Shown piece after piece: positions 37,590 to 48,800 of a stretch of 64,000 nucleotides of DNA. Position 1 is the stretch's first letter, and each line of letters opens with the position of its first letter. A model generated the notes under the pieces. The model worked only from the letters and a program-made list of their open reading frames with translations, did no database searches and was not told the origin of the DNA. The stretch comes from Ereboglobus sp. GTDB lineage: Bacteria > Verrucomicrobiota > Verrucomicrobiia > Opitutales > Opitutaceae. The position numbers were made by a program, and so were the translations under genes. Where the stretch lies: positions 85,944 to 149,943 of the forward strand of contig JARKRC010000063.1 of assembly GCA_029974595.1 (NCBI GenBank), given 5' to 3'.

Positions 37590-39914
37590 ATGACAAAAAA
37601 CCTCATCGCAACATTCCACATCGTTTTATCCGCCGCCGTGTTCATGCCAGACGCCGCTTTTGCGGCGCGGCCTGACCAGGCTGAAATCCAGTCGCGCATG
37701 CGCAAAGCTTTCGACTGGCAAATTGCGCATCGCACCACCGGCACGGACAAATATCCGATGAACAGCCATTCGGGCCCGCGCGGCTGGGTGCATGGCGCAT
37801 TCATGACGGGCGTCATAGAGGCATGGCGCGTGACCGGCGAGAGCGCTTACATTGATTACGCATGGAAATGGGCGGATGCTGCTTCATGGCAGCCCGGCCC
37901 GCGTCCGACGCACGGCGATGATCACATCGCGTCGCAGGCATACCTCGAACTTTATCAAATCGATCCGGCTCGCGCAGACATAAAGCCAACGATCGAGACC
38001 TTCGACCGGTTGCGTGCGCAAAAGCACAAGGGGGCGGAGTTGCTCTGGTGGTGTGATTCGCTTTACATGCAGCCGCCGACTTGGGCGCGGCTGGCAAAAG
38101 TGACGGGGGAGCGGAAGTATCTCGACGAAATGACGCGCCTCTACTGGGAGGCTGTCGATTATCTCCACGATCCGCAGGAGCGGCTGTTTTTCCGTGACAA
38201 AAATTACATGCCGCACGACAAAAATTTTCGCCCGTTCATAATCAGGAACAATGGGGTGAAAGTTCTTCATCAGGAGCGGAACGGCAAAAAAATGTTCTGG
38301 TCGCTAGGCAATGGCTGGGTCTTTGCGGGGCTTCCACGCATCATTGACTGGATGCCCGAGGGCGCGGAGCGGGAGAAGTTCAGGACGTTTTTCAAAATGT
38401 TTGCCGAGCGCATCCTCGAATTGCAGTCGCCGGACGGGCTCTGGCGCATGGGCTTGCTCGATCCGGCGTCCCATGGGCATGGCGAGGTCAGCGGAAGCGC
38501 GTTTTTCATCCATGGCTTTGCGTGGGGCGTGCGCAACGGCTTGCTCGACGCAAAAACCTACCTGCCTGCGATCGAGCGCGGCTGGCGCGCCTTGAAGTCA
38601 TGTCAGCGTCCGGATGGCATGGTCGGGTATGTGCAGCCCATTGGCGCGGCGCCCGGAAAACATTCCGCGAAAACATCGCAGGAATATGGCACGGGGGCGT
38701 TTTTGCTGGCTGGCGCGGAAATCATAAAACTCATGCGCGCGCAGCCCGGTGTTTTTGCTTCGGTGCGGACGCCCGCGTCGCGTGAAGGCGCCGAACAGCG
38801 CGCGTATCAGGTGGCTGTGTTGAAACGTGTCGCCGGCCCCGTCCTGGCCGCGGCCGCCGAGGGAAGGCTGAAGGAAAAGCTGCCGCCGGTTTATGCGGGA
38901 CGCGACCGTTACGCGCCGCTTGAGGCACTTGGCCGCACGCTTGCCGGAATAGCGCCGTGGCTTGAACTCGGCCCGAACGGCGACGCGGAGGGAAGACTGC
39001 GCGCCGAATACATCGGCCTCGCCGTGAAAGCCATCCGCTGCTCGACCGATCCGGAATCGCCCGCCCATTTGATTTTCAACGAGCGCGGACAGCCGCTCGT
39101 GGACACGGCATTCCTCGCGCAGGCGCTCCTTCGCGCGCCGACGCAGCTTTGGGGAAACCTCGATGAAAAAACACGCGCCAATGTCATCGCCTCCCTCAAG
39201 GCTTCGCGCGTCACCAAGGCGCAAAAAAACAACTGGGAGCTCTTCAGCGCCATCGTCGAGGCCGCGCTGCTCAAATATTCGGGCGAATGCGAAATGGCCG
39301 CGATCGAGACGGCCGTCGCGGATCACGAGGATTGGTACAAAGGCGACGGCACGTATGGCGACGGACAGCCGCTGCACTGGGATTACTATAACAGCTATGT
39401 GATCCAGCCGATGCTCTGGGACGTGCTTGCCGTGTGCGCGGAAAAAAAGCTGCCGCTTGCGGATCGACTTCCGACAATCCAGACGCGCGCCCGCCGCTAT
39501 GCGGAAATCCAGGAGCGCATGATTTCGCCCGAGGGCGCCTTTCCGGTGATCGGGCGTTCATCGGCGTATCGTTTTGGCGCGTTCCAGACGCTGTCGCTCG
39601 TCGCGTTGAAAGACGAGCTCCCGCCGACGCTGCCGCGCGGGGCCGTGCGCGCCGCGTTGCACGCGGTTATCACGCGCGTGATCGAAGCGCCAGGCACCTT
39701 CGACGCGGAAGGCTGGTTGCAACGCGGCGCGGTTGGCCACCAGCCGCAGATCGCCGAAACCTACATAAACACGGGCAGCCTCTATCTGTGCACGTTTGGC
39801 TTGCTGCAACTGGGGCTGCCGCCGGACGACCCCTTCTGGACGGAGCCAAGCCTGTCGTGGACGCAAAAGCGGATTTGGTCGGGCGATGATTTGCCTGCGG
39901 ACTCGGCCCTGTGA
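37590..39914 (+). CDS. GH105 unsaturated uronyl hydrolase fused to DUF2264 domain
   Basis: 774 aa with a signal peptide (MTKNLIATFHIVLSAAVFMP, cleavage near AFA-AR). Residues 30-385 are a GH105 (alpha/alpha)6 barrel: MRKAFDWQIAHR, GWVHGAFMTGVIEAW, HGDDHIASQAYLELY, LLWWCDSLYMQPP with Asp156 at the expected acid position, GNGWVFAGLPRI, and SQEYGTGAFLLAGAEI. GH105 enzymes remove 4,5-unsaturated uronic acids left by polysaccharide lyases. Residues 410-770 match DUF2264 (LGRTLAGIAPWLELG, WGNLDEKTRANVIASLKASR, NNWELFSAIVEAALL, LHWDYYNSYVIQPMLW), which I believe overlaps CAZy GH154 (beta-glucuronidase). The two would release saturated and unsaturated uronate. The next gene follows after 13 bases. 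Confidence 0.85.
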   Translation: MTKNLIATFHIVLSAAVFMPDAAFAARPDQAEIQSRMRKAFDWQIAHRTTGTDKYPMNSHSGPRGWVHGAFMTGVIEAWRVTGESAYIDYAWKWADAASWQPGPRPTHGDDHIASQAYLELYQIDPARADIKPTIETFDRLRAQKHKGAELLWWCDSLYMQPPTWARLAKVTGERKYLDEMTRLYWEAVDYLHDPQERLFFRDKNYMPHDKNFRPFIIRNNGVKVLHQERNGKKMFWSLGNGWVFAGLPRIIDWMPEGAEREKFRTFFKMFAERILELQSPDGLWRMGLLDPASHGHGEVSGSAFFIHGFAWGVRNGLLDAKTYLPAIERGWRALKSCQRPDGMVGYVQPIGAAPGKHSAKTSQEYGTGAFLLAGAEIIKLMRAQPGVFASVRTPASREGAEQRAYQVAVLKRVAGPVLAAAAEGRLKEKLPPVYAGRDRYAPLEALGRTLAGIAPWLELGPNGDAEGRLRAEYIGLAVKAIRCSTDPESPAHLIFNERGQPLVDTAFLAQALLRAPTQLWGNLDEKTRANVIASLKASRVTKAQKNNWELFSAIVEAALLKYSGECEMAAIETAVADHEDWYKGDGTYGDGQPLHWDYYNSYVIQPMLWDVLAVCAEKKLPLADRLPTIQTRARRYAEIQERMISPEGAFPVIGRSSAYRFGAFQTLSLVALKDELPPTLPRGAVRAALHAVITRVIEAPGTFDAEGWLQRGAVGHQPQIAETYINTGSLYLCTFGLLQLGLPPDDPFWTEPSLSWTQKRIWSGDDLPADSAL

Positions 39915-39927
39915 CGACACTTTTGAC

Positions 39928-42570
39928 ATGATAAAACACACACTCCTCAGCATTCTGGGCGGCGCGTTCGCGCACGCGCTTCTGTTTTCCTCCGTTGCGT
40001 GCGCCGCGCCGTCCGAGGTTTCGCTTTCCAACAGCGCGCTCCATTTGCAATGGCGGCAGACGGCGGAGGGCTGGAAACTCGCCGCCGCGGATGTGCTGGA
40101 TGATTCGCCGGCGCAAAAAGCCGTTTCGCTCGGCGCTCCTTCGGGGCAATACCGCATACTTTATTCCGCGGAGGAACCGGACAAGGCACCCGTGGCATTT
40201 TCGCTCGCCGGGCGCGCGGACGTTTTTCCCGAACCCATCTACAAGTATCCCGTGCCGCGCTGGGCGAAAGCCACGATTCCCGCCGCGCTCAACCTTGCCG
40301 GCGAGGAGCGCGTGTTTTTCCCGTCCGCGCTCGAAAAAGCCGCGGACGGCTCCCTGGTGTTCCGCCACCAAACCGACGTGGCCGATGTCACGGCGCGCTG
40401 GAGCCACGATCCGTCGTTTCCCGGCGATGTGCTCGTGACCTTGACGCTCACCGCCCGCAAGGCCGGGTGGTTTTCATTGCCCACGCCGACGCTCGCCACA
40501 GTGCCGCCCGCGGATTTGAAGTGGGCGGTTGTTCCCGGTTATTTCAAGGGCGACCGTTTCAATTCCGACTTTCCCCTTGCGTTCGCATACGGGCACGGCC
40601 TGCCCGACCGCCCGGTCATCGCAAACGAAGGCGCGGCATCCACGCTGGCATCGATCATGACCAACAAAAACGGGGCCACGCTTGCGGTGATCGCGGAGCC
40701 GGGCGTCGTCGATCCGTGGCCCGACACTGTCGGCGCGCGCGAATTGTGGCGCATCGGTCTCTCGCACATGAACCGCGCGGGCGAGCTCGCCCCCACGCTT
40801 TACCGCGCGCTCCTCGGCAGCCGCGATTCGCGTCTCGAAGCGGGCGAAACACTCGCGTTTTCCTTCCGCTATTCGCTGCGCAACGACGGCTGGTTCGCGG
40901 CGATCAAGCACGCCGCATACGACATCTACGGGCTGAAGGATTTTCTCGCACTCAAGAAACCCGGCCGCTCGCTCAGCCAGCGCCTGCGTTCGCTGCACAA
41001 ATACGTGACCGATGATGCGACATCGCTTTGGCACACCGAGGAATTTGGCGGGCTCACGATTGGCGCGCAGGCTTACAATGGCGGCGTTGTCGGCGCTCAG
41101 CGCGACCCGAAAAAACCGGGCGATTACGATGCGATGAAAAACTCCGATTACGGCGCGATGTGGATGCTCGCACGGCTCACCGGCGACCCAAAGCTCGTTC
41201 GCGACCGCCTGCCGTTCGCGCGCAATTTCAAGCTCGTGCAGCAACAGGCAGCCCCCGGCTTTTTCCAGGGCGCGGCGCTCGGTCAGTACTACCTCGCGAA
41301 ATCGCGGCGCTTTGTCGAGGAGTGGGGCGATTACGTGGAGCCCGTGGCGATCACGTATTACACGATGCTCGACATCGGAAACATCCTGCTCTTCCAGCCG
41401 GACGACGCCGAGCTTCGCGAACGCCTCCGCCTTGGCGCGGAGCGCCTGCTCGACTGGCAGCGCGCCGACGGCAGCTGGGCCGTCGCCTACGATCACGAGA
41501 CGCACAAGGAACTCTTCACCGAATTGCCCGACGCCCGCGCGACCTTCTACGGGCTGATCGTCGCCTACCGCATCCTCGGTGACAAAAAATATCTCGACGC
41601 CGCGTGCCGCGGTGCGGATTGGATGATTAAAAACGCGGTCGGCCCCGCGCGGTTTCTCGGGGTGTGCGGCGACGCGCGTTTCGCGCCCGATTTCGCCACG
41701 GTGCAATCGGCGCAGGCGTTTCTCGATTTGCACGAACTGACCGGCGATGCGCGCTATCGCGACGCGGCCATCGAGACGGCGCGCCAATACATCACGGACG
41801 TTTTTACGCAGCCGCTTGCGACCAATAAGAAGAAAAGCGCGAAAAAAATCGCACGCGCCGACTGGCAGCTCAACCAAACCGGACTCGCCTTCGAACATGG
41901 CGGCACGATCGGCACGGCAAGCGGCAGCGGCCCGATCCTCCTCGCCAGCTATGCCGGCCTTTATGTGCGCATGTCGCGGCTCACGGGCGAGCCGGTTTTC
42001 CGCGACCTCGCCCGCGCGGCGACGCTTGCGCGCGATGCGTTTCTCGACCCGAAGACACAGGTGGCGACGTATTACTGGCTGCACACCAATGCGGGGGCAG
42101 GCTCGTTTCCGCATCACGCGTGGTGGCAGATCGGCTGGATCACCGACTATCTCGTTTCGGAGATCGAATTGCGTTCCGCCGGCGGCATCTCGTTTCCGCG
42201 CGGGTTCATCACGCCAAAGGTCGGCCCGCATGCGTGCTTCGGTTTTGCGCCCGGCAGATTGCATGGCACGCCGGTCCAGCTTGCGTGGGGCGATGTCGAG
42301 ACGGGACTGCCGGAGGTCGATTATGTCGTCGCCCGCGAAAGCGGCGGCCCGCGTGTTTATGTCATTCTTTTGAACAACAGCCCGCGCGCCGTGAAAACAA
42401 GCGTGAAAGCGGCTCCATCCTCCATCGTGGGGCTCAATGCCGCCTCGTGGAAATCCGCCGCGCTTCGAACTGACGCGATCCGCGCGGCGCAACTCCCGGC
42501 GGCCCGCGAGACGTGGCAGGTGGACATCCCGGCCTTCGGGCTGACGGTGCTGGAGCTGGAGGCAGAATAG
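39928..42570 (+). CDS. Secreted (alpha/alpha)6 putative glycan-active protein
   Basis: 880 aa from ATG 39928, a good signal peptide (MIKHTLLSILGGAFAHALLF, cleavage near VACA-AP); the upstream extension lies in the preceding gene. A beta-sandwich region (to about 350) precedes a helical toroid-like domain (about 360-760): GLTIGAQAYNGGVV, YGAMWMLARLTGDPKLV, QQAAPGFFQGAALGQYYLA, RADGSWAVAYD, ATFYGLIVAYRILGD, and FPHHAWWQIGWITDYLV. The C-terminal part VYVILLNNSPRAVKTSV matches the C-terminal domain of the protein at 19794 (LYLAFANQSPRAVRAAI). It is probably a third member of that uncharacterised group. Thirteen bases separate it from the GH105 fusion, so they are one transcription unit; uronic-acid glycan cleavage is a reasonable guess. 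Confidence 0.72.
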   Translation: MIKHTLLSILGGAFAHALLFSSVACAAPSEVSLSNSALHLQWRQTAEGWKLAAADVLDDSPAQKAVSLGAPSGQYRILYSAEEPDKAPVAFSLAGRADVFPEPIYKYPVPRWAKATIPAALNLAGEERVFFPSALEKAADGSLVFRHQTDVADVTARWSHDPSFPGDVLVTLTLTARKAGWFSLPTPTLATVPPADLKWAVVPGYFKGDRFNSDFPLAFAYGHGLPDRPVIANEGAASTLASIMTNKNGATLAVIAEPGVVDPWPDTVGARELWRIGLSHMNRAGELAPTLYRALLGSRDSRLEAGETLAFSFRYSLRNDGWFAAIKHAAYDIYGLKDFLALKKPGRSLSQRLRSLHKYVTDDATSLWHTEEFGGLTIGAQAYNGGVVGAQRDPKKPGDYDAMKNSDYGAMWMLARLTGDPKLVRDRLPFARNFKLVQQQAAPGFFQGAALGQYYLAKSRRFVEEWGDYVEPVAITYYTMLDIGNILLFQPDDAELRERLRLGAERLLDWQRADGSWAVAYDHETHKELFTELPDARATFYGLIVAYRILGDKKYLDAACRGADWMIKNAVGPARFLGVCGDARFAPDFATVQSAQAFLDLHELTGDARYRDAAIETARQYITDVFTQPLATNKKKSAKKIARADWQLNQTGLAFEHGGTIGTASGSGPILLASYAGLYVRMSRLTGEPVFRDLARAATLARDAFLDPKTQVATYYWLHTNAGAGSFPHHAWWQIGWITDYLVSEIELRSAGGISFPRGFITPKVGPHACFGFAPGRLHGTPVQLAWGDVETGLPEVDYVVARESGGPRVYVILLNNSPRAVKTSVKAAPSSIVGLNAASWKSAALRTDAIRAAQLPAARETWQVDIPAFGLTVLELEAE

Positions 42571-42876
42571 CCTCCGGCCCGCGCGGTTTGCCGGGCGAGG
42601 TCAAGTCAACGGTAAACTACTGCACACCTTGAGAAACCTCCGCCGCTTTTTTGAGATGCCGCCAGTTCTCGATAACAACCCTATTTTCCCCTGCATGCCC
42701 GACCTCCTTCGATATTTGCCTGCAGCATTGTTACGGTATTATTCCGCACGCAAGGCGCGTGCCGGTGGCATTCGCATCCGGACGGCGGGCGTTCGCATGG
42801 CGTCCGGCCCGGATGATATGGGCGCCCCAAGAGCAACCCTGAAAACACACAAGCAACCCAGAAGACCTTTCTTATC
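42571..42876. other. 306-base non-coding region before the large autotransporter
   Basis: This gap holds the GTCAACGGTAAAC motif at 42605 and no convincing terminator. An 83-codon open frame (42629-42880) overlaps the next start by 4 bases but has no signal peptide, no family resemblance and Arg-rich composition, so it is not called. The gap could contain a long 5' leader for the autotransporter mRNA. Confidence 0.5.
42605..42617 (+). promoter_or_regulatory. Putative operator GTCAACGGTAAAC
   Basis: Identical over 13 bases to the site at 27041. It lies 259 bases before the autotransporter start at 42877, farther than the other sites, which would fit a long leader. A TAAACT stretch inside it resembles a -10 hexamer. 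Confidence 0.38.
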
Positions 42877-45800
42877 ATGAATTATAAAAAACCAAAAGAC
42901 GCCGTGTCATTTCATGTGACCGAAATATGCGGACGAGTGTTTTCCGGTCGCGCGACGGGCGTCATGGCCTCGTGTCGCGGGAACGCGGCCATTCAGATCG
43001 GTTTGCTTGCATGCGCGCTACTGCCGATGCTATGCGGCTCCGCCGCCGCCCAGGAGGTGGTCGAGGTCGAGCGCAACCGCTTCCAATCGGCCCGCTCAGT
43101 GGTGACCGGCTCATACACGATCAATGTTTGGAACGGAGTCACCTACACTTTTGAAGGGGCGGGGTTGCTCGGCACGGACCGCGGCGGCGCCCTTTACGCC
43201 AATGGCGGCAGCGTGTTGCTCACCATCGGTCCAAAGGACGGTGGCACAGGCAGAACCGTCTTTGTTGGCAATCGCGGAAGGGTCGGCGGCGCGATTTCGG
43301 TGGAGGGTGGCGCGCGGGCGTTTCTGACCAATGTGCGTTTTGGAGCGCTTGCCAATCTGACTTCCGGCAATTCGACGTTGAGTGAAAGCGGCGGCGCTAT
43401 TTATCTTGGCGGCAGCGGGACTGTATCGATCACAAACGGCGAGTTTTATCGGAATCTCTCGACGCGCGAGGGCAACGCCGGCGGTTTTGGCGGCGGCATC
43501 CATCTGGCATCATCCGGCGTGCTCATTGTGAGGGATTCGACGTTTGGCAGCCTTTCCTATTCGGGGACGTGGAATCCGTATGGCGGAGGCGATCCGTTTG
43601 CAGCCGGTTTTGACCGGGGCACGGGCAACTGGGCGGTGAGCGGCGACGGCGGCGCGATCAATCTTCAAAACGCCGGGGCGAGGGCCGAGATTTATAATAC
43701 CAAGTTTTACTACAACGTCGCCACAAGAAACACCATAGGAGCGAATGGCAACGGCGGCGCGGTCAAGATCATGGGCACGGCGCTGATCAAGGATTCGGTA
43801 TTTTTTGGAAACCGCACCTACATGACGCCTGCCGCGACCAACGACATCGGCGGCGGAGCCATTTCGATCACGGCCGGCTCCACCGTCAACCTGATCGACA
43901 CGGATTTCGACAACAACATCAGCAGCAGTTACGGCGGCGCGATTCTCAATCGCGGCACGCTGAACATCGTCGCGACGCGCGACATGAACTATGAAGGCAA
44001 TTATTCGGGCACCAGTGTCGCGGCGGCGGTCGGCGCCAGGGGCGGGTTTCTTTTCATGCGCGGTGAAAACAACGCCGTGGCAAACATCAACATCGCGACG
44101 GGGGCCACGCTGGCCATCGGCAGCGCCGCTTATGCGGGCGCCGACACGATCGCCGCCTCCGGCACAACGGCGGTATTGAACATCTACTCCGGCACCAATG
44201 GCGACGCGGGCACGCTTGTTTTGCACGGCAACAACACCGCGTTTAACGCCGTCATGAATGTTCACGGCGGGCGCGTTTTGCTGGGTAACGCAAGCGCGGC
44301 GCTTGCCGGGACCACGGCGGCCAGCAAGATATCGGTCAAGTCCGGCGGCGTTTTTGGCGGCTGGGGGACAAGCCGCAATGTTTTTGTCGATAATGGCGGC
44401 ACAATCCAAATCGGTCTCGATGGCGTTTTTGGCGCGACTTTTGGCGTAAGCGGAACGCTTGCCATGGCCAACGGCTCCAGGTTCACGGGCAATGGCACGC
44501 TTCGAAATACCGTGGACGACGGAGGAAACCCGAACAGCAGCATCATCTTGGGCTCCGCGGCGGGCGATTGGGTGACGGCTGAAGTCCAGAGTGGCGCGCA
44601 AATTCTCGTCAGCGCGAGCAATGCGATCTCTGGCGCCGGCGGCCTGGTCAAAACAGGCGAGGGCACATTGCAGATGGACGCCGCGGCGAATTACTCCGGC
44701 GGAACCCGGATCGAGGGCGGATCGATTGTGCTCGGCGCGCAAGGAGCGCTGGGCGCGGGCCAGCTCGGCGTCACGGGATCGTCGGCCACCCTGGCTTTTA
44801 CGACGGGCAGAACTTTTGCGAATGCCATCGATATCTCCGGCGGCCTGAACATCTCGTCCCAGGGCAATTCCACCTTGAGCGGAGCCATCACGGGTGGCGG
44901 CAGTCTTTTCAAACTGGGCGCGGATGACATCATACTGGGCAATGCGTCCGCGTTTACCGGCACGATCGGCATTCGCGCAGGCCGGCTGTCGGGCAATATA
45001 AACAACACATCCGCCGTTTTGCTTTATGATACGACGTATGCCGGCGACCTCGACCGTTCCGGAGGCCGTTTGCTGGCCGGGAGCGGCACGATCACCGGCG
45101 CGCTTGCCGTCACCGGCGGCAAACTTTCCTTTGATCTTCGCAACAGCGACGGCGTGGCGGCCTATGATTCGCTGTCTGTCGGCGGCGCATTTTCCTCGGG
45201 CGCGGGCAGTGTGATCAACCTTTCGAACATCGGCACATCCTCAACCTACACGCTTGTGACCGCCGGCAATGTCGGCGGCTTGGACACGTCGCATTTCATT
45301 TTTACCGTGGACGGCCATGCGCAGACCAACCGCACCGATGCGCGTTTGTACAAGGACGCCGCGTTGAGCACGCTTTCCGTCGCGGCGGGCGTTCGCAATT
45401 TGCGCATGACATGGGCCGGTGGCGATGCCGGCGCGCCCGCGCTGTGGGATGCGCATGCGGCGAACTGGAGTGAAACATCGGGCGAGAAAAATTTCCGCGA
45501 TGGCGACAGCGTTGTCTTTGGCGCGGCGACTTCGGGATCGGTCACGGTGGCCTCAGCCGGTGCGACGGTGGGCGACATGCTTGTCGATGCCGGCGCCGGG
45601 CAGGCGTACACATTTGCGGGCGGGCGCATCACGGGCACAAACGCATTGAGCGACTCGGACCGTCATACGGCGGGCGCCGACAATTCTGTTTATCTCGGCA
45701 GCGGCTCCACGGCGGCGGTCACGAGCAAACTCGTCAAGAGCGGCGAAGGCACGCTGGTGTTTGCAAATGATGGCAACCATTTCGCGGGCGGCATCGAATT

Positions 45801-48800
45801 GCGCTCCGGCACGGTGGCGTTCAGCGATGGCGACCAGCTCGGCGGCGCTGGAATCAACGTCACCAACAACGCCGCCTTGCGCGTGGACGCAAACACGGCG
45901 CTTGCGGCAAATGTTTCCGTCGCGGCCGACAAGATCGCGACGCTCGACACGCAAGATAATGCGCTCGAATTTTCGGGCTCACTGGCTTCCGCGGCTTCTT
46001 CAAAAATCGCGAAAACAGGATCGGGCGACCTGTGGATCAATGCCGTGAATCACAGCGGGCATCATGGCGCCACCGAAGTGCGCGAGGGCCGTTTGCTGCT
46101 CGGCGCGGGGGCAAATCTTGGCGATGGCGCCGTGACGGTTTTGCAGGGCGCGGTCTTTGGCGGCCATGGCACTGCGCGGAATGTCACATTGCTCGGCGGC
46201 GCGGCCCTGCAGGTCGGCGCCCCGGAGGCTTTGGTCGCGGAACAGTTGAACATCACCGCCGCGCTCACGCTCAACGCGGGCGCGCAGCTCAATTTCAGCA
46301 TTCTTTCCGGCAATGCAAATCCGCTCGGCAGCGTGAATTCCTCGCTCAACGCGGGAAGCGTGAACATTGCCGGCGGCGCGTCGTCGGCTGTCACCATCGA
46401 CTTGGACAAGCTCGTGAACGGTGTTTATAATCTGGGCAATGTCTCCGCGCTCGCCGGCGCGAAGATCACTTACTTCGGCCAGGATTTGGGCGAGCGCCAG
46501 AAAATCACTTACGAGTCAACGGCGGCATCAGGCACGCTCCTCATAAAAATCGACATGCCGGACAACGAAGTCATGCAGTGGACCGGCGCGATTGACGGCA
46601 GTTGGAATATCAACACGCGGAACTGGCGCATAGCGGCCAGCGGCTCCTCGTATTCCTTTGGCGACGGCGACAAGCTTGTTTTCGACGGCGTGGCCGATGC
46701 GGCCCATCCGGAAAACCGCGCGATCACCATCGCGGGCAGACGCATGACGCTCTCGGACATGGTTGTCACCGGCACGGCGGATTACACATTCCTCGGCGGC
46801 GCGGAGATCATCACGGACGCCGCCTCGGCGACGCCCAACATTTCAGGCAGCGCACAGGGCAAACTGCACAAAGAGGGCGCGGGCACGCTGACATTTGAAA
46901 ACGCCGCCAACCAGTTCAACGGCGGCATCGAGGTGACGGGCGGCGCGGTCGCCTTCACCAAGGCCGCGCAGCTCAACACCAATGGCGCGGGCATCATGCT
47001 CGATTCGGGCACGCTCCGCGCGGCGGGCGATTTCATCGTCCTTTCGGAAGCCATCAATATCGGCGCCGGGAAATCGGGCGCGTTCGACACCGCCGGATAC
47101 GCGGTTCGGTACACGGGCACGTTTGCGGCGGCGGCGAGCGGCACATTTGTCAAGACCGGCTCGGGCGCGTTTGAGATGCTGGGTGACAACTCCGCATACG
47201 GCGGCTCGATTCAAGTGGCGGGCGGCGAGTTGCTGCTTCGCAATGACGCCTTCGCGCTCACGCGGCTCGGCGGCGCGATAAACGTTGATGACGGCGGCGT
47301 TTTTGGCGGGCAGGGCGAAGTCACCGGCACCGTCACGGTGGGGCGGGGCGGCATGCTTCGGATCGGCGCTCCCGTGACGGGCAGCGAGCAGCTCACCGTT
47401 GCCGATCTTCGCATGGGCGACGGCTCGGGGATTCTTGGCGGCGGCGTGCTCGCCGGCAATATGACAATCGGCTTCGCGGCAGGTGACTTGGTGACATTGG
47501 CCAATGTCATTTCCAAGCCCGTCACGATCACCGCGACGACGGCTGGAGACGGCACGCTGGTGAAGGCGGGCGCAGGTTTGCTCACCCTTTCCGGCACTGC
47601 GCCGCTCGGGCACAGCCAGACGCGCATCGAGGGCGGCATCGTGTATATCCGCGACATAGACCCTTCAGCGATTTCATCGGTTGTTCATGCGTTTGATCTC
47701 GCGGGCGGCTGGCTGGATCTGGCGGACGTGCGCGACTTCGGCGATGTGCCTTACGATCAATGGGCAAATCTCACTTTCACGGGCAGCGCGGGCGGGGTGA
47801 TCGGCTACGGCGACGAGATCAGGCTGGGGGCCGGTGATGTCGGTTTCGAAATCGGAGGCTCCGGCACGGGACGCGGCGTGTTTGTCGTCGTCGATGCCGG
47901 CACGGGCACCGCGACACTCAGCGGCAGCAGCAACTACGTGGGTTACACGCGCGTGGACAGCGGTGTGCTCAGCGTCAGTCACGACAACAATCTGGGCAAC
48001 ACCGACGCCGCGATCGCGGATCCGCGCGACGTCATTCTCAACGGCGGCGCGCTTCTGGTGACCGGCAATCTCACGACCACCCGCCGCATCGAATTGCGTG
48101 AAAGCGGCACTGTGTTTGTCAACGGCGGTATCAGCACGTCGTGGACGGATGTCTCCGGCACGGGCGCCTTCACGAAGGACGGCGACGGCACGCTCATCCT
48201 CTCGCGTGGCATTGAAGGTGAAAGCTACCATACCGGCGCCAAGACGGTGAACGGCGGCGTCCTTCAGGGGCGCGCCAATGTGCTCAATGGCGTGATCGTC
48301 AACAACGCCACGGTCGCGTTGAATGCGGAATCGGACGACACCAAGACGGGCGTCTTCACAGGCACGATCATTGGCGGCGCCTTCTCAAAGGTGGGCGATG
48401 GCACGGCGGACATCGCGCAAAGCGCCGTCTTCTCAAACATCAAGGCGTTCAATGTGGACGAAGGCGTTCTTACGAGCACGGGCGGGCCGCTGACGCTGGC
48501 GGCTTCGACTGCGGTCAATGTCGGCAATCGCGGCGAATTTTGGTTCCCGAAGGGCGGTTCGCTCACGGCGCCTCTTGTCACCAACGTGGGTATGATCCGC
48601 GTGGGCTTCGGGGCGGGCTCGCTCAATCCGATCGAGACGCTGACGATCAACGGCAATTACCACGGCGGCGACGCGCAAACACCCGGCAACCTCATGCTCG
48701 GCCTTGGCAAGGCGGTCAACGGGCAGGTTCTCGAGGCGGATATTTTTCACGTCAAAGGCGTTGCCTCCGGCACGACCTTCGTGAGTTTCACCCAGCCGCA

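Noticed and set aside
40474..42492. A 672-codon minus-strand open frame
   Set aside because: Antisense to the secreted 39928 protein, with no signal peptide or family motif.
42629..42880. Possible 83-aa gene in front of the giant autotransporter
   Set aside because: No similarity, no clear initiation signal and Arg-rich composition; more likely part of the leader region.
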